From the NCBI RefSeq assembly GCF_900299535.1, contig NZ_OMKE01000005.1:1-64000 (forward strand): 64,000 nucleotides of DNA. Reading direction: 5' to 3'. The DNA comes from Aquimarina aquimarini (lineage in GTDB: Bacteria; Bacteroidota; Bacteroidia; Flavobacteriales; Flavobacteriaceae). Position numbers and translations under genes: made by a program. Below, one piece after another: positions 18,516-27,752 of this stretch. The notes beneath the pieces were generated by a model. The model saw only the letters and a program-made list of their open reading frames with translations, did no database searches and was not told the DNA's origin. How positions within the stretch are numbered: position 1 is the first letter of the stretch; every line of letters begins with the position of its first letter.

Positions 18516-19406
18516 AAGGTTAAAAGCATCTTTAAAAGCTTGAAACTTATTTCTTGACACAGGGACTTCCTGAGGTGTTCCGTTAAACTTAATTCTATAA
18601 TTACGGGCATTCCCAGAGGTTGAACTTATGTTTTTTAAATTAACAATAAAAGATCTGTGGGTACTAATAATAAATGGGTAATCAGCTAGTACATCTTCAA
18701 GTTTTTGAATCGTGAGTCGATAGGGCTTAGAATTTACTTCGCCAGATGTTTTCACAAAAACATCTATATAATTTCCCTCTGCCTTCGCAAATAAAAAAGT
18801 GTCAATATCAAGATTCAGTACTTCATTTTTATTATTGGATTGTATATGTATAATATCGGGTACTGTATTTTCTCTTTTTGCAACTCTAGATTCCAGTTGT
18901 TTATTATATAAGGATATTTCTTTTAAATTTTCTTTTAAAAGTATGGTGTAATTAAGCCAAACTATTATAAAAGCTGGAACAATACCAATAATGACGACAT
19001 AAAACGATGAATCTAAAAAACGAAGTAGAATATTAAATGACGTATGTTTCTTACTAATCATAAAAGACATACTATTATTAAATAGTATGATTACCAAGAG
19101 AAGAGATAGGATCAAAAGGATTTCTTTTCCTATTGTCCAGCTTTCTTTTAAATCAGGTGTAAAAAATAGCCTTGGTATAAACTCGACCACAAAGATAATG
19201 CTCAAAAAAGTTGTTAACCCCGCTAATGAACATACGAGAGGTTTTGAGAATATAAAATTTTCATTTACATAGTTTTCATCTATAGCCATCAAATTAACCA
19301 CAAAAATCAATACGCCAAGAGTAATCGCTATTATTAAATTTCTTCTGAGAGAAAATAAATATGGATAAGGTTTATGTATAATTTGTATACTATAATTTCT
19401 AAACAT
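18504..19406 (-). CDS. Membrane-bound LytTR-family DNA-binding regulator
   Basis: 300 aa. Four hydrophobic helices fill residues ~25-165 (NLIIAITLGVLIFVV, LVCSLAGLTTFLSIIFVV, EILLILSLLLVIILF, VVIIGIVPAFIIVWL). After a short coiled linker, residues ~205-298 form a LytTR DNA-binding domain with the typical FAKAEGNYIDVF, HRSFIVNLKNI and VPVSRNKFQAFK signatures. There is no receiver domain, so this is a one-component membrane-tethered regulator, a common Bacteroidota arrangement. It is convergent with the esterase/barrel pair and divergent from the iron-uptake operon, and could regulate either. The target is not shown by the sequence. Confidence 0.88.
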   Translation of the reverse strand: MFRNYSIQIIHKPYPYLFSLRRNLIIAITLGVLIFVVNLMAIDENYVNENFIFSKPLVCSLAGLTTFLSIIFVVEFIPRLFFTPDLKESWTIGKEILLILSLLLVIILFNNSMSFMISKKHTSFNILLRFLDSSFYVVIIGIVPAFIIVWLNYTILLKENLKEISLYNKQLESRVAKRENTVPDIIHIQSNNKNEVLNLDIDTFLFAKAEGNYIDVFVKTSGEVNSKPYRLTIQKLEDVLADYPFIISTHRSFIVNLKNISSTSGNARNYRIKFNGTPQEVPVSRNKFQAFKDAFNLKKV

Positions 19407-19988
19407 TTATCACTGTACTATATCTAAAAGTAATATTGATTTTATAATTTAAAAAGGTATCTACAATCAATAATCAAATACTAAATTTATTTATTGGTAC
19501 TGATCGTTTATACAGTAATAGCGAAAGTAAACCATTTACCAAATAAATATTCTCAAAATTTAAAAAAATAAATTCAATTTCTATACGCACGATTTCAAAG
19601 TTAAAATGGCACAAACAATTATGTTATAGAACATATGGAAGATAAAGAAGAATTACCTGCTATAGTTATCAATCATATAACCATAAAAGATCACCTATGA
19701 GTATAAAGAATCTAACTACTTACCAAGTACACGCAAACTAAAAAACTATTTTAAGATTTATGTAAGCTTTTCTTAAGACAAGGCACTACTTCATAATCCA
19801 TAGATTATTCATATAACTTATCATTTTACAAAAAAAGAAAAGTAATAATTATTCAACTTCATACTATTGGTTTTTATCTTATTTATCTAATTCTACATAA
19901 AGTATTAATCTTCTTTTTTTACCAAATCTACTTACGGCAATCAAGTAAAAAACATACTGTTTTTATTAAATCTAAATTAAAACAATGA
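19407..19988. other. Gene-free stretch between LytTR gene and iron-uptake operon
   Basis: About 580 bp, very AT-rich. The only protein-like piece is a 21-codon frame at 19635-19700 (MEDKEELPAIVINHITIKDHL without its last residue), too short to support as a gene; it could be a relic. Nothing else is evident until the promoter at 19989. Confidence 0.4.
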
Positions 19989-20016
19989 TATATTTGTATA
20001 AAAAAATCTATACAAA
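19989..20016 (+). promoter_or_regulatory. Promoter with operator-like dyad of the iron-uptake operon
   Basis: TATATTTG at 19989-19996 is an exact match to the Bacteroidota -7 consensus, only 19 nt before the lipoprotein ATG, implying a very short leader. A perfect inverted repeat, TTTGTATA (19993-20000) and TATACAAA (20009-20016) with an 8-nt spacer, overlaps both the -7 box and the first base of the start codon. A repressor bound here would block transcription, or the mRNA hairpin would mask the start. No clear -33 box was seen. Confidence 0.55.
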
Positions 20017-21077
20017 TGAAAAACACTATTTTCTACTTGGTTATCCTATTTGCGTTAGGGTCTTGTTCTGATTTTGATGAACAAGAATTCACTGTTTTAT
20101 TACCTAGTGCTGGAGAAGATCAGGTTATCTTTACAGAAACATCTGGAACCACCATTCAATTAGATGGTAGCAACTCTAAAGACATTAACAACTTAGGATT
20201 CGAGTATTTTTGGGAAGTGATATCAACCCCAGAAGGATTTCCTATTACTTTTTCTAATACCAATACCCCTAAACCTACTTTTGAGGTACAACCTGATGCC
20301 TCTGGAAGGTATGAATTGTCTCTCAAAATTTTTAGAGGTGATCAAATTGCCAGAGATCTAATAAATGTAGACATAAATCCAGCAAATACTCAAATATTAT
20401 TGGTAAATGCCATAGATGCAAATCATGAAGCCACACTCCATGTTCCCTCAGTTGCTATTACAGGTAATCCAATAGCTTCAAAAACTACAGATAACACCTA
20501 TTATAATATTGATACCAATATAGCCAAAGAAACCGATGGAACCATCTTGATTGAAGTTGAATATAATGGAGTCACTTTATCTGCAAATCAAAATATGGAA
20601 GCCTTAAAAAATTATACTCTTTATCTGATAGGGACTGAAAATAATCCTGAATTATTACTTAAAGAAAAGGTTAAAAACCAAAATACAATACCCTCTGGTT
20701 CTATAAGCCTTGGTTTTATTAATCTGGCAGAAGGAACTGATAATGTCACCCCTTTTATTGATGTATCTTCTATCAATCCTGCTCTTGCGCAACCGATTCC
20801 TGTAGATCTAGCTTTTGGGAATTTACTAGGTGTTCCAGACAAATTCGGAATATTAAATTACAAAGATAATGCAGAGGTAACCATACCTTCTAATGCAATC
20901 TTTCCTTTACCCACTTTTGCTTATGCAAATAATGCGCCTATTAGCAATCCATCGTTTTTAACCTTACAAAATAACGAAGATCGAAAATTTGGTACTTATA
21001 TGCTTTTCCCAGATAAAAGTACTCCCGAAGGTCATACTTTAATTTTTGTAAACAATAGTGCATTATTACCTCAATAA
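20016..21077 (+). CDS. PKD/DUF4397-like lipoprotein of siderophore operon
   Basis: 353 aa. The N-terminus is a lipoprotein signal (ILFALGSCSD, acylated Cys17). Residues ~35-125 form a PKD-like beta-sandwich (IQLDGSNSKD, YFWEVIS, GRYELSLKIF). Residues ~128-350 resemble the DUF4397 fold (ILLVNAIDAN, YTLYLIGT, FGILNYKD). It is the first gene of an operon with a TonB-dependent siderophore receptor 13 nt after its stop. A surface lipoprotein beside a receptor often helps capture substrate. That role here is inferred from position. The start overlaps the operator-like dyad. Confidence 0.7.
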   Translation: MKNTIFYLVILFALGSCSDFDEQEFTVLLPSAGEDQVIFTETSGTTIQLDGSNSKDINNLGFEYFWEVISTPEGFPITFSNTNTPKPTFEVQPDASGRYELSLKIFRGDQIARDLINVDINPANTQILLVNAIDANHEATLHVPSVAITGNPIASKTTDNTYYNIDTNIAKETDGTILIEVEYNGVTLSANQNMEALKNYTLYLIGTENNPELLLKEKVKNQNTIPSGSISLGFINLAEGTDNVTPFIDVSSINPALAQPIPVDLAFGNLLGVPDKFGILNYKDNAEVTIPSNAIFPLPTFAYANNAPISNPSFLTLQNNEDRKFGTYMLFPDKSTPEGHTLIFVNNSALLPQ

Positions 21078-21090
21078 TTATTTAATTAAG

Positions 21091-23457
21091 ATGAAACAAA
21101 TTTATATATATGTATTGATGCTTTTTGGTATACTAACCATAAATGCACAAACCACAATTACAGGAGTGGTTACAAACGAACAAGGTGAACCACTAGAATC
21201 TGTAAGTGTTCTATTACAAGGCACCACAAATGGTACAATTACTACTATTGAAGGAAAATATACCTTACAAAACATTGCAAATGGAAGTTACAACCTTGAA
21301 ATTAGCTCTATTGGTTACACCACTTACGTAAAGGAGATAGAAGTCAATGACAGCACATTAGTCATTAATACTCAATTATTTACTAGTGAAGAAGAATTGC
21401 AACTTGTTGAAATAATCGGACGTAGAAATACTGATTACAAAGCCGATATCACCTTTGCAGGAACCAGAACTGGTGCCAATGTAAAAGAAATACCACAAAG
21501 CATTGCTGTTATCAATAAAGAGGTAATTAAAGATCAAGGTATTTTTAGGCTGAATGAAGTAACAGAAAATGTTGCAGGAGTCACCCGTACTCGTGCAGGT
21601 AATAACTTTACCTCTCGTGGTTTTCGTGTTTCACATGATTACATTAATGGTAACAGGGCATTATTAGCTCCCGATTTTTCAGCCTCGGCAATAGCAACTC
21701 AATATGAACGTATCGAGTTTATAAAAGGCCCTGCCGCTGCCCTTTTTGGAAACAGTTCTCCTGGAGGGGTTGTAAATGCTGTCACAAAAAAACCTTTAAA
21801 AGAAAATCGTGCCGATGCAAGTGTATCCTATGGTAGTTTTGATACACGACGTGCCACATTAGACATTACTGGGCCATTGAACGCAGATAAAACATTACTG
21901 TATCGCACTAATGTTGCTTGGGAACACACAGAAACATTTGTTGATTTTCAAAAAACCAGAAGTATTCTTTTTGCACCTTCATTATCATATCTTCCTTCAG
22001 AAAAAACCCGTTTTAATGTAGATATCATAGGAACCATTAATAATGATGATGCAGGTATTTATAGAGGAACTCCTGTCTTACAAAATGATATTTTTGCCGT
22101 ACCCATCAATTTTAATGCAGCAGAACCTTATGATTACAGACAAAACAATAGTATTCTATTGACAGCATCTGGAAGTCATAAGTTTTCTGATGCCATTTCG
22201 TTAAACGGTTCTTATACACGTTCTGATTTTAATCAAAACTTTCTCGAGACCCGTTCTGCCAATCGTTTTACTGATGACGGCACAGAATTAATTCGTCAAA
22301 TTATTAATCGTGATACCAAAGGAGCCTCTGACTTTGTAACATTTTATCTAGCAGGAAAATTTAAAACAGCTGGTATAAAGCATGAAGCTGTACTTGGATG
22401 GGATTACTACAAAACATCACAAAAACGTATCGACAGATTTGCCTTGGGAGAAGCAAATGGAGTGCCTAATCTTAGGTTCAATAATCGCATTCCTATTCAA
22501 GAATTAACAGAGTTATCTGTAAATTTTGCTGAAAATGTATCTGGAGGAATCGATCTCATCAATCAATCTCGTGGAGTATATCTTCAAGACCTTATAACCA
22601 TTGGTAAGTTTAAAATTCTGGCGGCATTGCGATATGAAAATCTGGATCAATCTGGTCTTGTTAGAGATGCTATTGACCTTACTGACAACCTAGACAATGA
22701 TATCTTTTTACCTCGATTAGGACTTACATATAAGGTTAATGACCAAATAAATGTGTTCGCAAGTTATACCGAGGCATTCCAACCTCAACAATTTCCTATT
22801 GGAGTCACCAATGTAAATGATGGTGAGGTATTTGATCCTTTTACCAGTGATCAAATAGAATTTGGAACAAAAACTACATTTTTTAATAATAAACTATTAG
22901 GGCAATTAAGTTTTTATTCGATCAACCGTGAGGGTAGATTAATAGAAGACCCTAATTCTAATCCAGCATTTATACAGCTATTACAATTAGGAAAAGAAGT
23001 AAGCCGTGGTCTAGAATTGGATATTACGGGTAAAATAGTATCTAATTTTACTTTGACCGCCAATTACGCTTTTAATGAAGTTGAAATCCTTGACGATAAT
23101 CCCGAAGTACGTCAACTAGGTTTGGATGACAATAACCCACAACATACAGCAGGTCTTTGGGGGAAATATACGGTTACTAATGGTTTCTTGAAAAATTTAG
23201 GTATTGGACTAGGAGGTCGTTTTGTAAGTAAAAGTCGAATCAGTACCAGAGCCGTAAACCCTATTAGTGAAGTAATTACTTTTCCTAGCTATGCTACAGC
23301 ACGAGCAGGTATATTTTATAAATATCAAAATATTGACCTGACATTTAATGTGAATAACATTTTTGATGAGCGTTATTTTATAGGTGGAATAGACGAAGGG
23401 CGGGTTTTTGCTGGAGCGCCTCGTAATTTTCTAATCACTTTAGGATACTCATTTTAA
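21091..23457 (+). CDS. TonB-dependent siderophore receptor
   Basis: 788 aa from the ATG at 21091; the GTG at 21058 lies inside the preceding gene and would spoil the signal peptide (MKQIYIYVLMLFGI..., ending TINAQ). Residues ~20-100 are a carboxypeptidase-regulatory-like beta domain (ITGVVTNEQGEPLESVSV), common in Bacteroidota receptors. Residues ~125-240 are the plug with KEIPQSIAVI, typical of the siderophore class, and GPAAALFGNSSPGGVVN. The rest is the 22-strand barrel ending in NVNNIFDERYFIGG and a final LGYSF. It imports a ferric siderophore across the outer membrane using TonB energy. The substrate cannot be told from sequence. The neighbouring PepSY protein suggests reductive iron release. 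Confidence 0.93.
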   Translation: MKQIYIYVLMLFGILTINAQTTITGVVTNEQGEPLESVSVLLQGTTNGTITTIEGKYTLQNIANGSYNLEISSIGYTTYVKEIEVNDSTLVINTQLFTSEEELQLVEIIGRRNTDYKADITFAGTRTGANVKEIPQSIAVINKEVIKDQGIFRLNEVTENVAGVTRTRAGNNFTSRGFRVSHDYINGNRALLAPDFSASAIATQYERIEFIKGPAAALFGNSSPGGVVNAVTKKPLKENRADASVSYGSFDTRRATLDITGPLNADKTLLYRTNVAWEHTETFVDFQKTRSILFAPSLSYLPSEKTRFNVDIIGTINNDDAGIYRGTPVLQNDIFAVPINFNAAEPYDYRQNNSILLTASGSHKFSDAISLNGSYTRSDFNQNFLETRSANRFTDDGTELIRQIINRDTKGASDFVTFYLAGKFKTAGIKHEAVLGWDYYKTSQKRIDRFALGEANGVPNLRFNNRIPIQELTELSVNFAENVSGGIDLINQSRGVYLQDLITIGKFKILAALRYENLDQSGLVRDAIDLTDNLDNDIFLPRLGLTYKVNDQINVFASYTEAFQPQQFPIGVTNVNDGEVFDPFTSDQIEFGTKTTFFNNKLLGQLSFYSINREGRLIEDPNSNPAFIQLLQLGKEVSRGLELDITGKIVSNFTLTANYAFNEVEILDDNPEVRQLGLDDNNPQHTAGLWGKYTVTNGFLKNLGIGLGGRFVSKSRISTRAVNPISEVITFPSYATARAGIFYKYQNIDLTFNVNNIFDERYFIGGIDEGRVFAGAPRNFLITLGYSF

Positions 23458-23491
23458 TCATTTGTTTAAAACATATTAAAAAACATTAGTA

Positions 23492-24823
23492 ATGAAAAAA
23501 TCACAATTCTGGCGTAAAAAAATGTGGTCCTTACACAATTGGATTGGCCTTTATGCTGGAGTTGTGATTGCTTTATTGAGTATTAGTGGGGTTGTTGCTC
23601 TTTTTAAAGTAGAATTAGACAAAACAATCAACCCATCACTTTACAAAGTAGTTCCTAAAAGTGAAAAAATAACACTTACCCCAATAATAGATAGCCTTAA
23701 ATCAGTATATGGCCATGATACGTTTAATGGCATTAAATTTTCTGAAAAACCAGATGAGAGTGTTGTTGTCTGGTTTTTTATGAATAAAAGTAGTTTTGAG
23801 TTTATAAACTGGGAAATATTTATAGATCCCTACTCAGGTAAAATAGTAGGAGAGCGAGATTATTTTACCACATTTGCGTATTTTATCAGACATTTACACG
23901 TGCGTCTGTATGAGGGTCTTTTAGGAAGAAAGATAGTTGGAATTGCAGGATTGGCACTACTCATTTCTACCATTACAGGTTTTTGGATTTATGGTGGTTT
24001 TATGAAAAAGCAATTCTTTGGAGCCATCCGTAAAAAAAACCTACGTATTGTATCGGCAGATTATCATAAGCTGATTGGTATTACATCTTTATTTTTTAAT
24101 CTTGTTATTGCTATTACAGGTGCTTGGCTGGGACTGCAAGGTTGGCTACAACCAATAGTAATGGAATCTGGTAGACCTAATAAGTATCATGCTATTGAGA
24201 AGCCTCTAAGTCAGGAAAATGATACAAAATACAGTTTTAGCTTTGAAGATGCCTATGCAACCTCACGTCAGCTTTTTCCAGAATTTATTCCTCAAACCCT
24301 TGTATCATCAAAAGATGGCAGTAGAAGTGTATCCATCTACGGAACGGTACCCAGAACAGCATTTGAACGTGAAAGCTTTGTGATTACTCTAGATAAAGAA
24401 ACATTTGAAGAATTACATCGTTTTGATATTCGTAAAGCTTCTTTTGGGAAAAAGCTTTTTTTTATTCAGGAATCTATGCATTTTGGAGATTGGGGAGGTA
24501 TATGGCTTAAAATAATATATGCATTTTTTGGGATAACCTCTGGTTTTCTGGCTATGACTGGGTTTCTAGTATATCTAAAACGCACAGAAAGAAAACGTAA
24601 AACAGATCATAACTTTACAGCTCTTAAACCATTACTTATAAAATGGGTTTTAGGAATTCTAGGTACTCTTATACTACTTGCCGTTTTAACACAATTCTAT
24701 GGTATGGTACTACCATCTATTATAGTCATCACCACCTTTTACAGTTGGCTTTTGTTCTTAATAATTAGAGAAATTACAAGAAGTATAAAACGTAAAATAC
24801 TTTATTCTAAAGAAGCTATCTAA
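23492..24823 (+). CDS. PepSY-associated TM protein (putative siderophore-iron reductase)
   Basis: 443 aa, PepSY_TM family. Four main membrane helices are visible: SLHNWIGLYAGVVIALLS near the N-terminus, IVGIAGLALLISTITGFWIY, LIGITSLFFNLVIAITGAW and IIYAFFGITSGFLAMTGFLVY, plus two at the C-terminus. Histidines at the helix edges (LHNW, RHLHVRLYEG, ADYHKL, MHFGDW) are the usual candidates for haem or metal binding. Such proteins next to TonB-dependent siderophore receptors (FpvG-like) reduce or release iron in the inner membrane. It follows the receptor by 34 nt, and its stop overlaps the next start by one base. Confidence 0.85.
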   Translation: MKKSQFWRKKMWSLHNWIGLYAGVVIALLSISGVVALFKVELDKTINPSLYKVVPKSEKITLTPIIDSLKSVYGHDTFNGIKFSEKPDESVVVWFFMNKSSFEFINWEIFIDPYSGKIVGERDYFTTFAYFIRHLHVRLYEGLLGRKIVGIAGLALLISTITGFWIYGGFMKKQFFGAIRKKNLRIVSADYHKLIGITSLFFNLVIAITGAWLGLQGWLQPIVMESGRPNKYHAIEKPLSQENDTKYSFSFEDAYATSRQLFPEFIPQTLVSSKDGSRSVSIYGTVPRTAFERESFVITLDKETFEELHRFDIRKASFGKKLFFIQESMHFGDWGGIWLKIIYAFFGITSGFLAMTGFLVYLKRTERKRKTDHNFTALKPLLIKWVLGILGTLILLAVLTQFYGMVLPSIIVITTFYSWLLFLIIREITRSIKRKILYSKEAI

Positions 24824-25143
24824 TGAGTAACCGTACCTATCCAAATAGAGTAAATGAGCATTTGCTTGTTCCCATACTACTTGTTGTAATGACCTTTACA
24901 TTATTTATAGGCATCTATTGTTTTAATGAATATATAAAAGAGTATCAAATAATAGGAACGTTTTACCTATTGGATGATGCATCACTTAAACAGTACAGGA
25001 ATGATCAAGGTCTAATAGGAATATATACTGCTATAGTCTTGATGCTACAATATGTAGTACTCAGGATAAACAAAAGGTGGGGGTATATAGGCATAATCGT
25101 ATTGACAAATCTACTTATGTATTTATTTTTTAGCCATCTATAG
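24823..25143 (+). CDS. Small three-helix membrane protein of iron operon
   Basis: 106 aa with three hydrophobic segments (LLVPILLVVMTFTLFIGIY, GIYTAIVLMLQYVVL, YIGIIVLTNLLMYLFF). The start codon overlaps the PepSY gene's stop (TAATG), so it is translationally coupled and very probably works with it. Family not recognised. It may be an accessory subunit of the PepSY membrane reductase. It is the last gene of the operon. Confidence 0.65.
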   Translation: MSNRTYPNRVNEHLLVPILLVVMTFTLFIGIYCFNEYIKEYQIIGTFYLLDDASLKQYRNDQGLIGIYTAIVLMLQYVVLRINKRWGYIGIIVLTNLLMYLFFSHL

Positions 25144-25672
25144 AAATAATACCAGTTATACTTTGAATTTACTGTAAAAAGAAAATTAATTATTTTTTGT
25201 TTATGCAAAGAAGAAAAAATCAACATAGCTATTAGCTACGGTTAATTTCTATTTTGAAGCATAGGCGAAATGGTATAAGTATTACCCACAAAATCACTTT
25301 CTTTCTTTACGTCTTAGACAAGGCAATTTATACTATTCTACCTTCTCTCAAGACAACCTCTTTTTTGGTAAGTTGATACGCTATTTTCTGCATATTTCCA
25401 CATTTATCATCTCTTTAAAACACAAAAAAAGAGTACCTAAAAACTTCGATAACGGTCTCTGATAATTCATTCATAAAATCCATTAATCATAAAAAAATAA
25501 AAACAAGGGGTAACATTTCAATACAAATATACTCCTCCTACCAAATGGCAATTGTTGTAATACCATTTCTCAATAAAAATGGTATAAGGTCTGATCAACC
25601 TAAATAGCTTTTTATAAAAAAACGCGGAAGCTGAAAAGCGTATGAGTAAGCATTACTATTAAAACAAATACA
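25144..25672. other. Gene-free stretch with palindromic repeat
   Basis: 529 bp without a convincing gene. ATACCATTT (25560-25568) and AAATGGTAT (25577-25585) form a perfect 9-bp dyad with an 8-nt loop about 90 nt before the T9SS protein. Half of the same motif (AAATGGTATAAG) recurs at 25268-25279, and a related CATTTTATTG..AAATGGTAT lies at 28561-28580 before the astacin gene. It may be a small dispersed element or a shared regulatory hairpin. Confidence 0.4.
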
Positions 25673-27598
25673 ATGAACGTCAAAAACATTCTAAAATTAT
25701 TTTTTATAATACTATCAACCCATCTGGGTATGAGTCAAAATCTAGTCTTAAATGGTGATTTCTCTCAATACGATGCTACTTGTGATGATTTCACCTATGG
25801 GTTTACCAATTCTGCATCTACCAATTGTGTCGATGATTGGATTGCATATTCTGGCAGTCCATCACTTGGCGGAGTACCCGCTAATCCTTTTGCCTGGATG
25901 TGGTCTGGACAAAGTGGGCCAGTTAATAATCATTATGAAAGCATACAAACTCCTGTAGCATTTGAGCAGGGGAAATGTTATTCTGTTTCTTTTAAAGTAA
26001 AAACGCATGATAAAAACAATCAACATATTAGCGATCATGGCACGATAAACCTAAGAGCTGTTAATTTTCAAAGTGGAAATATTCTTAATGAACAAACCAT
26101 TTTTTCTAATACAATCGGCACTTATTTAGGTAGTAATTGGCATACTGTTACAACTACTTTCACTCCCAACTCCAATTACACAAGCCTTTTGATCAACCCA
26201 TTATACACAGGAGGAGCAAAACAGGCCGAAATGTCTATTGATGATATTGTTATCGAAAAAAATGACCCGCTTAGTATCGATTTTCATTTTGAAGATACAG
26301 CCTCAAATATTAGGGATACTTTTTGTGAGGGAGAAACAGTTTTTTTAAATGGTAGCGCCTCTCAAGGTGAAGTTCACTATTTTATTGATGCTCGTAGAAG
26401 ACCCACTGGTAGTATTGGCAATTTTCAATATGTATATGGATTAAGCTGGACTTCTGGGCAATTACAAACAGTTGATTTAACAACATTATTTGCTGCTAAT
26501 TCTATAAACTTTGAGGCAGGTTATGAATATGAGATAAAAGTAGCTTTAGGCAATGATTGTATCGGGTGGCTTCCTCTTACCAAGCGATTTACTGTCTTAT
26601 CTAATGTAGCTTTGGATTCTGATTTTACAATGAATGCTAGCTGTGCTCAAAACGGAAAAATCACCCTGCAAGTAACTGCAACAAATCCCAATGCTCACCA
26701 GTGGTGGGGATTATTTGAAACCTCTACATCTACCACAAATGGTGGTACTCAAGTAGGAGCTATTCAATCGGGTACCACAACTACTTTTAGTGGATTAAGC
26801 ATGACCAAAAATTATTATATCAAACATGGAGTTTGGAAAGACTCTGATAAAAATTGTTATCCATGGAAAGAAACCAGAAAGATGGTTCCCAATTCTGTTA
26901 GTTGGCCTGGATATACCAATGATTTTTCGCTAAGTCTTAGTGCTAGCGGAGGTCAAGTAAGTGTAAATGTACAAGCAGATACCAATCCTGTTTCTGTATA
27001 TCACGGATGGCAAGTGTATGACATAAATCATAATTTGATCAATGGATATTGCTGTAACTCTGATATAGCTTCTTTTCAAGGACTATTAACCAACAAGTGG
27101 TACTATATAAAACATGGTGTCTGGAATGACTGCAAAGAATGGCGAGAAACCAGAAAATATTTTAGGGTTCAGATACAAGAAAGTAGAAACAACATTGGAG
27201 GTTTTATTCTAGAAACCAAAGAGTATCCTTTTGAACCTGACAGTAATTATACAAGAGAGATAAATGAATTAGTAAATTCGGGAGCTATCTTTAAACTACA
27301 TGAAGAATATAAAGGTAGAATATTATCGGGAGATACAAAAACAGATACATCAAAAATAGAAATGTACCCCAACCCTGCTCAAGTAGGAAAAACACTTACT
27401 ATTACCACCTCATCCAATGATCGTATTCAAAAAATAGAATTAGTAAAACTTTCTGGAAAAAGTACACCTCTCCCTTTTGTAAAACAAAACGGTACTATTC
27501 ATATAGAAATTAGTTCAAAAGTTTCTCAAGGAATGTATTTCATTAGAATCACAAGAGATTCAGGAAAAGTAAGTACACAGCAATTAGCAATACAATAG
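25673..27598 (+). CDS. T9SS type A secreted protein with CBM-like N-terminus
   Basis: 641 aa. Signal peptide ends near LGMSQ. Residues ~23-200 form a jelly-roll, carbohydrate-binding-like domain (NLVLNGDFSQYD, CYSVSFKVKT, YTSLLINPLYTGG, MSIDDIVI), the layout seen in secreted proteins whose first strand reads N.V.NG.F. Residues ~210-300 look Ig-like. Residues ~310-500 contain two related halves sharing YYIKHGVWxD and WxETRK. Residues ~565-641 are a type A T9SS sorting tail (IEMYPNPAQVGKTL, KIELVKLSGK, GMYFIRITRDSGK). The protein is therefore exported by the type IX system and cleaved or anchored at the surface. It may bind glycans. It is followed by a hairpin, so it is probably a single-gene transcript. 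Confidence 0.85.
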   Translation: MNVKNILKLFFIILSTHLGMSQNLVLNGDFSQYDATCDDFTYGFTNSASTNCVDDWIAYSGSPSLGGVPANPFAWMWSGQSGPVNNHYESIQTPVAFEQGKCYSVSFKVKTHDKNNQHISDHGTINLRAVNFQSGNILNEQTIFSNTIGTYLGSNWHTVTTTFTPNSNYTSLLINPLYTGGAKQAEMSIDDIVIEKNDPLSIDFHFEDTASNIRDTFCEGETVFLNGSASQGEVHYFIDARRRPTGSIGNFQYVYGLSWTSGQLQTVDLTTLFAANSINFEAGYEYEIKVALGNDCIGWLPLTKRFTVLSNVALDSDFTMNASCAQNGKITLQVTATNPNAHQWWGLFETSTSTTNGGTQVGAIQSGTTTTFSGLSMTKNYYIKHGVWKDSDKNCYPWKETRKMVPNSVSWPGYTNDFSLSLSASGGQVSVNVQADTNPVSVYHGWQVYDINHNLINGYCCNSDIASFQGLLTNKWYYIKHGVWNDCKEWRETRKYFRVQIQESRNNIGGFILETKEYPFEPDSNYTREINELVNSGAIFKLHEEYKGRILSGDTKTDTSKIEMYPNPAQVGKTLTITTSSNDRIQKIELVKLSGKSTPLPFVKQNGTIHIEISSKVSQGMYFIRITRDSGKVSTQQLAIQ

Positions 27599-27630
27599 CT
27601 ATTAAAATCTCTAAATAATAATTGAAAAAG

Positions 27631-27669
27631 ACCATTTGATGTGTTGTAATACACAGCTCATCAAATGGT
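27631..27669 (+). terminator. Hairpin after T9SS protein gene
   Basis: An 11-bp stem, ACCATTTGATG (27631-27641) with CATCAAATGGT (27659-27669), contains a small inner GTGT/ACAC stem and is followed by a weak TTTA. It starts 33 nt after the stop. Confidence 0.55.
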
Positions 27670-27752
27670 TTATCCTAAAAGAGTTAAAGTAGCTAAAACC
27701 CAAGTGCTACTTACTTATAAAGATCAAATTAACAATTATAAAAATAATAGAA

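Noticed and set aside
25005..25226. 73-codon minus-strand frame after the iron operon
   Set aside because: It overlaps the 106-aa membrane protein antisense and has low-complexity aromatic sequence without a start signal.
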